A stretch of DNA of 26,749 nt, taken from the IMG/VR virus record IMGVR_UViG_3300042516_000743, positions 1 through 26,749 of that record; one strand, written 5' to 3'. Position 1 is the first letter of the stretch. Every line of letters begins with the position of its first letter. The notes under the pieces are model-generated. The model saw only the letters and a program-made list of their open reading frames with translations, was not told the DNA's origin and did not search any database. Positions 11,375 to 20,994 of the stretch are shown piece after piece. This DNA comes from a virus. The position numbers and the translations under genes were made by a program.

Positions 11375-14254
11375 ATGATAAAACAATTTTACGAGAAAGC
11401 ATTGCCTTCGCAGGGCGTCTACTGTGTGGCAAAGATAGACAACAAACGCACCACACAGAGATTTGCGGAGTCCATAGATGATGTTGAAAATCTTGCAAGA
11501 CAGTTTAGCTTGGAAAAAGCTAATGTCTACGTCGCCCTTGCATCCTTCGACGGTTATAGTCGCAAGGCAGAGGACGCGCAATTCCTACGTTCATTCTTCA
11601 TTGACCTTGATGTTGGGGCAGGGAAAGCAGAACTCAGAAGAGGATATGCTACTCAAGGAGATGCGCATATTGCACTACAGGCTTTCCTCCCAAGAGTTGA
11701 TTTACCTCCCCCAGTTATCGTCGATTCAGGCACGGGCGTACACGCCTACTGGTTCTTTGATCGAGACATCCCCGCCGCTGAGTGGAAGCCATACGCCGAG
11801 AAGTTCAAGACGCTATGCCTTGAGAATGACTTATTCATTGATCCGGTTGTTACAGCGGACGTGGCGCGGATTATGCGCTGTCCTGAGACATTTAATTACA
11901 AGACTACGCCACCTAGCAAGTGCGAAGTAATCAGCGACGAACTCCCCGTCTATTCGTTCGATGAGTTCAAAGAGTTCTTAGGGATAGTAGAAGAGTCGCC
12001 CGCAGAAATCTTAAAGAAGTTGCCCAAGGGTCTGGACGATGACACTAAGGCGTTGATGAAGCTCGACAATCAGGAGACCTCCTTTGAAAAAATCGCTATC
12101 AGAAGTCTTGAGGGTGATGGATGTGAACAGATTAAGTGGGCGATTGAACGATCTTCAACATTACCCGAACCCGTCTGGACAGCCGTGTTATCCATTGCAC
12201 AGCATTGTACAGACCGCGATGAGTCTATCCACAGACTATCGGAAGATTATCCCGGATACTCTTTTGAAGACACGGAACGAAAGGCAACATTACGGCAAGG
12301 AAAACCTTATTCCTGCACAGTCTTCGATAATGAAAACCCCGGTATATGTGACACCTGCAAGTACAAAGGTAAGTTTACCAACCCGCTTGCGCTCGGACGA
12401 ATCATCAAGATCGCCCAAGCCCCTAAAGAGGACGCAGTTCGGGAGTACGAGAATCCCGAAGATATTCCAGCAAACGTAATCCCTGACCACCCACAGGCGT
12501 TGTTCCCCTATTTCAGGGGCGAGACAGGCGGCATTTACTATCAGCCAGCGCCCAAGGTAGACAAGAAAGGTAAAAAGACAGAGTTCGACCCGCAGTTAAT
12601 TTACCCACACGAGTTTTTCCCGATACGCCGGATGTACAGCAAGATAGATGGCGAGATTTTAATGATGCGCCTTCTGTTGCCGAAAGACCCGCCGCGTGAC
12701 TTTATGATCACTACCAGAAGCCTCAACGCAACTGACGAGTTCAAGAAGGCAATTGGCTTTATGGGAGTGGTGGGTGGCGTAGAAAAATTACAACACATCA
12801 TGAGGTACGTAATGAAATGGGGACACTACTTGCAGACTCAGTCCGAAGCAGAACTGATGAACATGCAGATGGGCTGGACAGAACCAGTAAGTGATACAGA
12901 GCGGTTGGGCCGTTCGTATGTTCTCGGTAATGACTTAATTAAGTCAGACGGCAAGATTGTACTAGCGCCTGCATCACCTGCAATTCAGAAGATTGCAAAG
13001 TACTTTAAACCAAAGGGTAGCTTTGAGGTGTGGCGTGAATGCGCTCAGCAGTTGAACCGTCCATCGATGGAGATGCACGCGTTTGGAACCTTGATCGGGC
13101 TTGGCTCACCGCTCATGCCCCTGACATCCACACCGGGCGCTGTCGTTAGTTATACAGGTAAATCAGGCAACGGTAAGACCGGTGCGCTGTATGCAAACTT
13201 GAGTGTGTGGAGTGATCCGGTTGGTGTTTCGGTTTTTGATTCTACAGATAACGGATTGAACCAGCGGTACGTAACTTTGAAGAACGCATCGTTCGGTGTC
13301 GATGAAGCACATGAACGTAAGATAGAAGAACTTAGCAAGATGGTTCACGCTATCTCGCAGGGTAAGGCCAAGATCAGGATGCAGGGGTCGATCAACGCTG
13401 AGCGAGAGCATGAACTTTTAGCGTCGGCGATTGCCATGATGACGAGTAACGTGCCGCTGCTGGACATGATTATGTCCAAGAACTCTATGGCTACAGGACA
13501 AATGGCACGTATGATTGAGTTTCTCATAATGAAACCACAGCTATTGTTTGATGAGCCAGACTTTGGCCCCAAGGTCTTTGACTTGTTCAAGTACAACTAC
13601 GGTCATGCAGGGCGTAAGATTATCCAAGCGTACTTTATTCACGGTGAGGTCGCGCTACAGCAGATGGTAAAAGAGTGGATTGCCCGCTTCAAGCGGGACT
13701 TTGGCAACGACGCGATTTACCGCTTCTACGAGAACATCGTCGGGGTGACTATGACAAGCGGTATGGTAGCCAACGAGTTCGGCATCATTGACTATGACCT
13801 AGAGCGTATCTATTCCAAGGTCTGTAGCGATATGATCATCATCCGGGACAAAGTGGTGAACCTTGGCGAGACGGATTACTCGTCGTTGGTCGGTGACTTC
13901 ATCAATAAATACTACACGGGCTTCTTGGGCATCAACGACGGCAAGGTCACGATGGAGCCGAGAACGAGTCTGGTTGGCAGGATTGACCTAGCGACGGGGC
14001 TTGTCACCATATCGACCACCGAGTTCAAGAAGTATCTGATTGAGAAGAGCGTCAGTTCACGGGAATTCGAGCAGAACATGCGGGAGAAGAAAATACTGAT
14101 CGATGTGAAAAAATCCCGCTTGGACGCTGGCTGGAAGCAAGCTCTGAGCATCCTTGACAAAAACATGAATGTGAACACCTATGTCTTTGCGACCCAAATC
14201 CCGGATTCTTTCTTTACCCCCGATGGACATGGAGAAGCTGACGGAGGAACCTGA
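11375..14254 (+). CDS. Primase-helicase fusion (AEP-like primase plus DUF927-like ATPase)
   Basis: A 959-residue bifunctional replication protein. Residues 50-180 look like an archaeo-eukaryotic (RepB/PrimPol-type) primase: FFIDLDVG with D77-x-D79, SGTGVHAYWFF with H123, and a later DPVVTADVARIMRCP. Residues 314-328 contain C314, C325, C328 (NPGICDTCKY), a zinc site typical between the two halves. The C-terminal ATPase resembles DUF927 helicases: Walker A GKSGNGKTG (595-603), a STDNGL motif (623-628), and Walker B FGVDEAHE (D643, E644), then KAKIRMQ. It should unwind DNA and make primers for the family A polymerase. The start at ATG 11375 has a weak RBS and directly follows a terminator, suggesting tight control. 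Confidence 0.85.
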   Translation: MIKQFYEKALPSQGVYCVAKIDNKRTTQRFAESIDDVENLARQFSLEKANVYVALASFDGYSRKAEDAQFLRSFFIDLDVGAGKAELRRGYATQGDAHIALQAFLPRVDLPPPVIVDSGTGVHAYWFFDRDIPAAEWKPYAEKFKTLCLENDLFIDPVVTADVARIMRCPETFNYKTTPPSKCEVISDELPVYSFDEFKEFLGIVEESPAEILKKLPKGLDDDTKALMKLDNQETSFEKIAIRSLEGDGCEQIKWAIERSSTLPEPVWTAVLSIAQHCTDRDESIHRLSEDYPGYSFEDTERKATLRQGKPYSCTVFDNENPGICDTCKYKGKFTNPLALGRIIKIAQAPKEDAVREYENPEDIPANVIPDHPQALFPYFRGETGGIYYQPAPKVDKKGKKTEFDPQLIYPHEFFPIRRMYSKIDGEILMMRLLLPKDPPRDFMITTRSLNATDEFKKAIGFMGVVGGVEKLQHIMRYVMKWGHYLQTQSEAELMNMQMGWTEPVSDTERLGRSYVLGNDLIKSDGKIVLAPASPAIQKIAKYFKPKGSFEVWRECAQQLNRPSMEMHAFGTLIGLGSPLMPLTSTPGAVVSYTGKSGNGKTGALYANLSVWSDPVGVSVFDSTDNGLNQRYVTLKNASFGVDEAHERKIEELSKMVHAISQGKAKIRMQGSINAEREHELLASAIAMMTSNVPLLDMIMSKNSMATGQMARMIEFLIMKPQLLFDEPDFGPKVFDLFKYNYGHAGRKIIQAYFIHGEVALQQMVKEWIARFKRDFGNDAIYRFYENIVGVTMTSGMVANEFGIIDYDLERIYSKVCSDMIIIRDKVVNLGETDYSSLVGDFINKYYTGFLGINDGKVTMEPRTSLVGRIDLATGLVTISTTEFKKYLIEKSVSSREFEQNMREKKILIDVKKSRLDAGWKQALSILDKNMNVNTYVFATQIPDSFFTPDGHGEADGGT

Positions 14255-14432
14255 GTGGATTTTCCCGTATGACTACATGGCGGTTGGGGAGAGTTTCTTT
14301 ATCCCCACGCTGCGCCCTGCCCAGATGACCTACGTGGCGGACGTTGCCGCCAAGAAATCCCGCATCAAGGTAAAGATTTATACCTGTGAGCGGGAGGGAC
14401 ATCTGGGAATTAGGGTGTGGCGTACAGCTTAA
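14223..14432 (+). CDS. Small conserved phage protein ending in RVWR
   Basis: About 69 residues from ATG 14223; an in-frame ATG 14181 would add 14 residues inside the primase gene and has no RBS, and ATG 14229 is a further option. The sequence YDYMAVGESFFIPTLRP, a helix (VADVAAKKSRI), a strand (KVKIYTCE) and GHLGIRVWR at the end recall a frequent small phage protein (MxVGxSFFVP ... GVRVWR). It resembles a compact strand-helix-strand fold. It overlaps the primase gene by about 30 bases. Its stop codon (14430-14432) overlaps the stop of the giant minus-strand gene. Function unknown. Confidence 0.75.
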   Translation: MDMEKLTEEPEWIFPYDYMAVGESFFIPTLRPAQMTYVADVAAKKSRIKVKIYTCEREGHLGIRVWRTA

Positions 14433-17400
14433 AACTCATACCCCATAGCCGTGTACATATCGACAAGCTGTTTCTTAAGGAGTGTCTGCTCTGCTCTATT
14501 CATCTCCAGCAAAGCGCGTTTGGTTGCGTAGTCATAGTCCGTGTTGATTCGGATTTCCTGCCCTTCACTACGTAACTTTTTAAGCTCCCCATTAGCGTCC
14601 TTGTTGTATTGAACAGCCAGAAATTCGTCTAATGGATTGTCGGCTAAGTACTCGTAGTACGCTGTGATGTTAGCCTTTTCTAGTTCATTTAACATGTCGC
14701 TGCGGGCTTTCAAGTCCTTCTCAATCTTGTTCCACATACGCGCGTCGTAGTCAGAGCGCGTTCCGACAAAGCCGCTAAAGAGTAGGCTGTCCTGCTTTAA
14801 TCTCTCCATCGTTGAACGGTCGCCCTCAGTCCCGATAGCAAACAGATTCCAAGCCGCGACCCCGGCTTTAGACAAAGCGTCCACGTATGCGGAGGCCAAG
14901 AAGTGCATCTCGTTAGGCCCGAACCTCGCCCCAAAGTTTTCAAACATAAACGCAGAAGCGTCCTTGAACAGCTTGGGCACGTTGTCGCCGCCTGTGTAAA
15001 CACTGCCGTTCGGGCCTTGACGGTTGTTGTAAATCTCTTGCCCAAGAGAGTTGTAGTTCATGGCGAACTCAACAAGGGGTCTAGCCGGTGCGGGCATCAG
15101 ACTATCAACGAAGAACTCAAGCGGGTTGTCTTTTATACTGCCTTTGGAAATAGGTACCGGCAAGAACGAGTCCATGAGGATAGGCACGGAGTTCGCCATA
15201 ACATCTGTGAACTTGGTATCAGACACCCCAAGAGAGGCGAACTGAGCGCCGAGCGCGGCAAACGCGCCCATACCGAAACCCCAAGGGATGGTGATGATGT
15301 CATTGATCCCGTCGCCCACAAAGAACCGAGCGTCCCGCATCCACCGGCTCATGTCATCTGTGGCTACCCGGTTGCGCCCGAAGTCATCCTGCCCAGCCAT
15401 GAGATACGACAGATAGTACACAGCGACCCCGACCCCGCTGATGACGGCCACGGTATTTTTGCCGCGTGTGGCTTGTTCAATAAACTTCTTGTTAAACTCT
15501 TCCCGATTACCTTTGTCTTTCAATTCTTTGGGCAACTCGCTCCATGCCCGGTCTGCCGCCTTCTTGTACCCACCAAAGACAGACGATATAGCAGGGGCCA
15601 GCGGCTCAATAACTCGCACCGCACCTGTGGCTGACGCGCTAAAGAACATGAACCATGAGCCTAACTCTCTAGCGTTCAAGCCCTTCTCTTCGAAGTTAGC
15701 CAGACCCTTGGCAAAAGCAGCGGCGGGTTTGTTGGCAGCTTTCTCTGCCTCCGCACGGCTCATACCTTTTGCCATCAGCTTACCCATCTCTTCAGCCTTG
15801 CGGATTTTGAACGCAGCGGCACGGGTAGTAAATTCAAAGCCCGCTTGATATATGTCGAAGAACTTGCCGATGGCTTCTTTTGTCTTAAGCACCGTGCCTT
15901 GAGGGCCGCGTTGGTTCTTATCTAGCAGATCACTGAACTGTCCTTTAGCGGTAAAGCTGCTGACGTAGGCGATGTCACCGCCGTTTTGCAGGTAGTCCAC
16001 TAGGTCTTTAACGTAGCCAGATTTATCACTAGCTATTAGGGCTTTAATTTTTGGGTTTTTAGTTGGGTCAGCACCGCCTTCATAAAAAGCTTTAGCCACC
16101 AGTCCAGATTTCACAAACCCGTTTTTTACTACCCCGGAGGTCATGTAGTTCGCAATCGCTCCTACATAGTTAGCCGCAGCGCCGGGGGACATATCAACAC
16201 TGATATTGAACGCGTTAGCCAACATGTCGCGCACAAAGTTCTTGGGTGCGAACGCTACGTTAAAGCGAGTGTGCATCTGCCCCATGCGGCTGGTGATGTA
16301 TTGCAGGGTGTCTAGCGCCCAGTTTTCATTCTTGAACGTCTTGCGAAGCGAGTTACGTAGTTTCTCGTCTTTGACTGAGATAACAGCTACCTCACCGTTG
16401 GGCATGTAGTGAAGGAAGACGTTCTGCTGATTCATCAGTTTGTATAGCTCAGAGTCTTCTTTTAACTTGTAGCGATCTGCAAACGGCACTATCTTCTCGA
16501 TCTTGCCATTGATTAACCCTGTTTTTACAAGATTGTATAGAGTCTTGGACACGTCCTTGCGGCCAGAACGCGCAGCGGCAATCGATGCGTCAGCCATCAT
16601 ACTGAGGATGGGATTATCAGGCAGGGTGTAGCGCCCCTCCTGCGTAAATTCTTTCTGCTGTAACTCTTTCCCAAGACGCTGCTCACCGCCGTAGAACAAG
16701 TCCGCGTCTTCTTCTTTCTCAGGTTTGCCTTTGTATGTGACGTAGTTCTCGTAGCCGTAGAAATTAACAAGGTTATCAACCTGCGGCGACCAGTAGTTGG
16801 CCTGCTTGTTAAGCATGATAGTTACATCAGATAGCTCGCGCACCTCTTTTAAGATGGCGTCCATTATCTTCTTTTGTTCTGGGTTTTTATTGAAGTTATC
16901 AATATGGTTCTTAACGTCTGCGGGGGTAAGACCGCCCAGCACAGTATATTTATCGCTGCTTACGTCATGCTGTGGGACAAATTTATTATCCGGACCGGGG
17001 TCAAGGTTCTTCTTGTCAGCGACAATATCCTCAAGCAGTTTGCGATATGCCTTGGCTAGGTCTTTGGATGTCATGCCCAAGCTCTCAGCTTTGGCTTCGA
17101 AGCCACCTGAAGTTAAATCTGCGATGATGTTGTCACGCGCTGTGGCGGGGGGAATCATTTTCCCGAACCAATTTATATTTTTCGCCATGTCGTCCGAACG
17201 CAACGGCACGTTCTTCAGGTATTTAACCTTCCGCACTTCAGACTCGTGCATGACTTCACCGTACGCTGCCAAGTGCTGCATTGCTTCGTCCAGCGTCAGC
17301 CCTGTCTTCTTGACCATATCGACCAACATCTCGTTGATCTTGTTTAGATGGACGTTGACGTAAGTGTTTTGCAGATTACGGAAGTTACCAGCACTAAGTG

Positions 17401-20400
17401 ATATGGCGTCGTACAGATTGTTCGCGGTGGCTTCATCCTCCAATACAAGCAAGCCCGCTCGATTTAGCTGACGCTGAAGGTCTTTTATCCAATACTGCTC
17501 ATTCTGATACTTGACCGCAGCTTCCTTGGCGCGTTTTGTATAGCTGCCGGTAAACCACGAGAAGATGGACGACAGGAAGCCTTTGGGTTTATCAGGAATC
17601 TTTTGCCCAGCGATAAACTCTTCTGTGGACTTGCCTGTGTATTCCCCCGCCTTCTTCGGCTCTTTGGGTTCAGCCATGAACGAGACGCCCTTGGCCTTCA
17701 TACCTTTTACCGGCCCGGTAATCATCGTCTGGATATTTTCCAGAACTTGGCTCGACGCGCTGTCGCCCTTGATGCCGAGAAGCTGCATCACACGGGTTGC
17801 GAACTCACGCAGCGCGTTGGGTACTTTAACGACAGTTGTAGCCGGTGGAATCTTAGCCATCTCAGCCACGAACTCTGAATCAGAAAACGACTGAGCGATG
17901 AACTCTTTAAGGGTGCCGATGTCGTACTTCTTACCCAGCTTTGACTTGACGTGTTTGTGCAGCTTGTTGAGATTATCGAGTGCGATCTTCTGGATCGGGG
18001 TCAAGCTCTGTGGATTGTCCACCGCACGGTCAGTAATGAAGTGGGCGTACTCGTGCAGTACAACAGTATCAAGCGATACGTCACGCGGCGCGGTAGGGTC
18101 AACCGTGATTGTCTCAGTTGCAGGGTCATACATGGCAGGGCGGTTATCCGTCACCTTGCCAACAACCACGGTCGGCTTCATGCCAAACTGACCAAGAGTC
18201 GCTTCAATACGAGTCGCAAACAGCTTGGTAGCCGGGTCGGTGTAGCCGGTCTTAATAGCCCGCAGGATTGTGTCGGAGTTACCAGAGCGCAGCGCCTCTA
18301 CTGTCTGACGCTCGATTACGTTTTCGCTTTCCTTCTTCTCTTCAATCTTTCTTGTCGTAACAGGCCGCGCTTTGCCTACCTTAGCAGTGGCAACCGTCGT
18401 GCCAGCGGTGGCTTTCTTACGCGCTTCGCGGATGTCGGAAGCACTCTTCTTGCCTAGCTTGGCTACGCCTTTAATCTCTGCTTCAAGAGTATCTTTGCGC
18501 TTGGTTTCAACAGCTTTCTGTTGCGCCTCAGTCAGTGACTTGACGAACGCTTCCCGCACCTGCTTTTTCTTCGTAGCGCGTGGCTTAATTTTACTTTCGT
18601 CGATAGCTTTACTAACAGCGGTTTGACGCTCAGTCGGAGTCATACGAGCCAAAATATCATAGACCGTAACGTCGTCTGGCTTGAGCGATTGGATGCCTAG
18701 CTTCTCGTTCTCTCTGAACTTAGCCTGATTGGCTGCGTTCTCAGCCTTTATCTGATCAGCATAAGTTGCTTTGAGGTTGTCCAGCGCTGAGTCAAACTCA
18801 TCAAACGCTGTCTCGGCACCGGCGTGGTCAATAGCTTCGTTTATGTCTTTAGGCGGCGCGGCGCGTGTTTTGACATCTGCGGCAACGAACGGTTTGTGCG
18901 CTTCGGTAAGCCCTTCACCAAGCGTTATAGGCTCCTTCTTTACTTTCTTTGGAGAAAGTAATTTTATTTTTCTTCCTTCTATTGCTTCTATTGCGGGCGC
19001 GGGTTCCTTCTTCTCTACCTTGGGAGCGGGTTCCTTCTTCTCTACCTTGGGAGCGGGCGCTATTTTACTGGCAAGTTCCGCATCAAGTTCAGCTTGCAGA
19101 GCGGCTTCTTCATCTACTGCGGGTGCGGCTGCTTTCGCTTGTCCTTCTTCTTTTGTTTGCTTGGTTTCAGCGGCTTGAGTGACACTGGGTTTCTCCTCCG
19201 TTATAACTTCTTCAGGTGTTGGTGTTGTTTCTTGCTGTAAGCTTGTAATAGGCACAGAGCGAAGAACTTCGCCCATTTCATCTTTTATACTTATTTCTGC
19301 ACGATCACCTGAAGTGCTTAGTACCGTGACCGGAGTGCTACCTCCAAGCTCATTTAAAATTGCAGGACCCGGTACTAATGCAGGACGCTGATCCGTCGCT
19401 GGAGCAATAATTGATTGAGCACCCCCTCCAGAATCATCCAGTCTAGAGTTGATAGGTGTTGTAGATTCTCCGGAGGCGACTGCCAATTCTCGTGGAGCGC
19501 CAGCAGCGCCAGACTGATCTCCTGCGGCGTTAATTCCAGCAGATTGTGCGGCACTGGCTCGGATACGTTCGACATTTTCGGCTCCCAGTCTTTTTTCAGC
19601 TTTACCTAGTGCTTCTGTTTTTCTTTTTACTTCTATCGGTGTAAGTTTTTTACCATCCGAATCCACGCCAAGCGCAAGTTCAGCGCCGTATCTAATTACT
19701 TTTTGCTCATCTGTCTCATTTTTTACTTTTGCAGGAGGCAACTCGGGTTGAGCGCGCGCAGCGTCCATCTGCGCGTCTACAGCGGCAAGCGGGTCTGCTT
19801 CCGGGGCTGGGGCTGGTGGGTTTATAGCAGCAGCTATCTGTTCAGGCGTGGCGATACCGAACGGCAGGTTAGCGGGAGGCTTGGCGGCTTGCTCTGCTTG
19901 CGCTTGAATCGCTTGGGCATCAGGAACAATAGCGGCGGCAGTCTCTTGGGCTTGCGCCAACGCTTGCTGCGCTTCCATATCTTTCTGGGCGGCGTCGGCT
20001 GCTAATTGGTTACGCGCTTGAAGGGCACCAATACCTGCACCCGGAATAAAGCCAAGAGCCGCACCCATCGTGGCAGCACCCGCCACACCCTTCATCGGGT
20101 CAATCCGTGGGTCGTACGTCTGAGCGGCTGAGCGCCCAGAATACTCGGTGACACCTTCTTCCAACGCTTCTTGAGCGGCTTCAGACAGACCTGTTTTAAT
20201 CGCGCCGCCTAACGTAGAAGACGCGGCTTTACCGCCCACACCAGCCAAGAACCGTTCGACACCGAACGCGCCAGTTGCACCACCAATCAAGGCAGGGACG
20301 AACGACGCACGGCGAGCCGCAGTAGTTGCAGCTTCTTCTTTTAGTTTCTCTAGCGATATGCCTTTATCTACTTGGCTACGAATGTAGTCGTTCTGTAAAA

Positions 20401-20980
20401 GAATCTCGTCTGGTGTATCCATCACCATGCGATAGGCTGAACCACCAGCGTCACCACCTGCCATCATGGCGTTTGTTACAACACCGGCTCCCAGACCTGC
20501 GCGGCCCGCAGCTTTCTCAGTGAGTTTTAATAACTGAGCGGCTTTTACAGAGCCTTTAATAGCCAGACCGGGGCCAAGAAAAGAGCCAACCGCTTGACCG
20601 GCTGCTTGCAGTGGGTTTTCAGCGATGTACTTGGCAACGGCAGCGACTTCTTCCCCACCTGTTTGAGCGACTTCCAAATCCTTCTGGAATTTTTCCCGCC
20701 CAGCTTTGACCATGTCGCTTTGTAAATTTTCTGTTGTCTTAGTAAATTTATCAATAGCTTTTGAGAAAGAGTTACCCGGCGACACGTAATCAGCCGCTGC
20801 CTCTATACCGCCCGCGAACGAGTTGGCAATTGCTATAGCAGTATCACTAGCCACCCTGAAAACATTCCTAGACTCGGGCGCTTTCTTTGGCTCTTCTTTA
20901 GGCGTATTCCATTTCCGCTCCCATGGGGCAGAAGGCTCTTTAGTAGCAGTAGACCAATTACGTTCCCAAGGTGCAGCCAT
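14429..20980 (-). CDS. Giant polyvalent virion protein with zincin motif and LPD38-like region
   Basis: A 2183-residue protein, ATG at 20980 with RBS AGGAG. The first residues repeat APWERxW (3-9 and 18-24). Residues about 60-330 are Ala/Gly-rich with several hydrophobic helices (GVVTNAMMAGG, FVPALIGGATGAFG, MGAALGFIPGAGIG), as in ejected pore-forming proteins. Residues about 330-760 are low-complexity, with a 9-residue repeat (APKVEKKEP). A metallopeptidase-like motif HEYAH lies at 976-980, with E1026 a possible third ligand. Helical, charged segments follow. Residues about 1570-1780 (RFNVAFAPKNFVRDMLANAF) resemble LPD38, a domain of polyvalent phage proteins. Two hydrophobic segments occur near 1846 and 1890. 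The role is probably DNA ejection plus peptidase effector delivery; inferred. Confidence 0.8.
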   Translation of the reverse strand: MAAPWERNWSTATKEPSAPWERKWNTPKEEPKKAPESRNVFRVASDTAIAIANSFAGGIEAAADYVSPGNSFSKAIDKFTKTTENLQSDMVKAGREKFQKDLEVAQTGGEEVAAVAKYIAENPLQAAGQAVGSFLGPGLAIKGSVKAAQLLKLTEKAAGRAGLGAGVVTNAMMAGGDAGGSAYRMVMDTPDEILLQNDYIRSQVDKGISLEKLKEEAATTAARRASFVPALIGGATGAFGVERFLAGVGGKAASSTLGGAIKTGLSEAAQEALEEGVTEYSGRSAAQTYDPRIDPMKGVAGAATMGAALGFIPGAGIGALQARNQLAADAAQKDMEAQQALAQAQETAAAIVPDAQAIQAQAEQAAKPPANLPFGIATPEQIAAAINPPAPAPEADPLAAVDAQMDAARAQPELPPAKVKNETDEQKVIRYGAELALGVDSDGKKLTPIEVKRKTEALGKAEKRLGAENVERIRASAAQSAGINAAGDQSGAAGAPRELAVASGESTTPINSRLDDSGGGAQSIIAPATDQRPALVPGPAILNELGGSTPVTVLSTSGDRAEISIKDEMGEVLRSVPITSLQQETTPTPEEVITEEKPSVTQAAETKQTKEEGQAKAAAPAVDEEAALQAELDAELASKIAPAPKVEKKEPAPKVEKKEPAPAIEAIEGRKIKLLSPKKVKKEPITLGEGLTEAHKPFVAADVKTRAAPPKDINEAIDHAGAETAFDEFDSALDNLKATYADQIKAENAANQAKFRENEKLGIQSLKPDDVTVYDILARMTPTERQTAVSKAIDESKIKPRATKKKQVREAFVKSLTEAQQKAVETKRKDTLEAEIKGVAKLGKKSASDIREARKKATAGTTVATAKVGKARPVTTRKIEEKKESENVIERQTVEALRSGNSDTILRAIKTGYTDPATKLFATRIEATLGQFGMKPTVVVGKVTDNRPAMYDPATETITVDPTAPRDVSLDTVVLHEYAHFITDRAVDNPQSLTPIQKIALDNLNKLHKHVKSKLGKKYDIGTLKEFIAQSFSDSEFVAEMAKIPPATTVVKVPNALREFATRVMQLLGIKGDSASSQVLENIQTMITGPVKGMKAKGVSFMAEPKEPKKAGEYTGKSTEEFIAGQKIPDKPKGFLSSIFSWFTGSYTKRAKEAAVKYQNEQYWIKDLQRQLNRAGLLVLEDEATANNLYDAISLSAGNFRNLQNTYVNVHLNKINEMLVDMVKKTGLTLDEAMQHLAAYGEVMHESEVRKVKYLKNVPLRSDDMAKNINWFGKMIPPATARDNIIADLTSGGFEAKAESLGMTSKDLAKAYRKLLEDIVADKKNLDPGPDNKFVPQHDVSSDKYTVLGGLTPADVKNHIDNFNKNPEQKKIMDAILKEVRELSDVTIMLNKQANYWSPQVDNLVNFYGYENYVTYKGKPEKEEDADLFYGGEQRLGKELQQKEFTQEGRYTLPDNPILSMMADASIAAARSGRKDVSKTLYNLVKTGLINGKIEKIVPFADRYKLKEDSELYKLMNQQNVFLHYMPNGEVAVISVKDEKLRNSLRKTFKNENWALDTLQYITSRMGQMHTRFNVAFAPKNFVRDMLANAFNISVDMSPGAAANYVGAIANYMTSGVVKNGFVKSGLVAKAFYEGGADPTKNPKIKALIASDKSGYVKDLVDYLQNGGDIAYVSSFTAKGQFSDLLDKNQRGPQGTVLKTKEAIGKFFDIYQAGFEFTTRAAAFKIRKAEEMGKLMAKGMSRAEAEKAANKPAAAFAKGLANFEEKGLNARELGSWFMFFSASATGAVRVIEPLAPAISSVFGGYKKAADRAWSELPKELKDKGNREEFNKKFIEQATRGKNTVAVISGVGVAVYYLSYLMAGQDDFGRNRVATDDMSRWMRDARFFVGDGINDIITIPWGFGMGAFAALGAQFASLGVSDTKFTDVMANSVPILMDSFLPVPISKGSIKDNPLEFFVDSLMPAPARPLVEFAMNYNSLGQEIYNNRQGPNGSVYTGGDNVPKLFKDASAFMFENFGARFGPNEMHFLASAYVDALSKAGVAAWNLFAIGTEGDRSTMERLKQDSLLFSGFVGTRSDYDARMWNKIEKDLKARSDMLNELEKANITAYYEYLADNPLDEFLAVQYNKDANGELKKLRSEGQEIRINTDYDYATKRALLEMNRAEQTLLKKQLVDMYTAMGYEF
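19001..19057 (-). repeat. 27-bp tandem repeat in the giant gene
   Basis: A 27-base unit starting GGGTTCCTTCTTCTCTACC occurs twice exactly (19001-19027 and 19028-19054), plus 3 bases of a third copy. On the minus strand it encodes a repeated Ala-Pro/Lys/Glu-rich nonapeptide (APKVEKKEP) within the disordered linker. Recent slippage is likely, because the copies are identical. Confidence 0.9.
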
Positions 20981-20994
20981 AATTACTCCTGATA

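Noticed and set aside
14181-14222. Upstream start at 14181 for the small RVWR protein
   Set aside because: No RBS and it would lengthen the overlap with the primase gene; ATG 14223 gives the conserved-looking start.
16797-17363. 188-codon plus-strand ORF opposite the giant gene
   Set aside because: Serine/leucine-rich antisense shadow typical of a long coding strand; no RBS or family.
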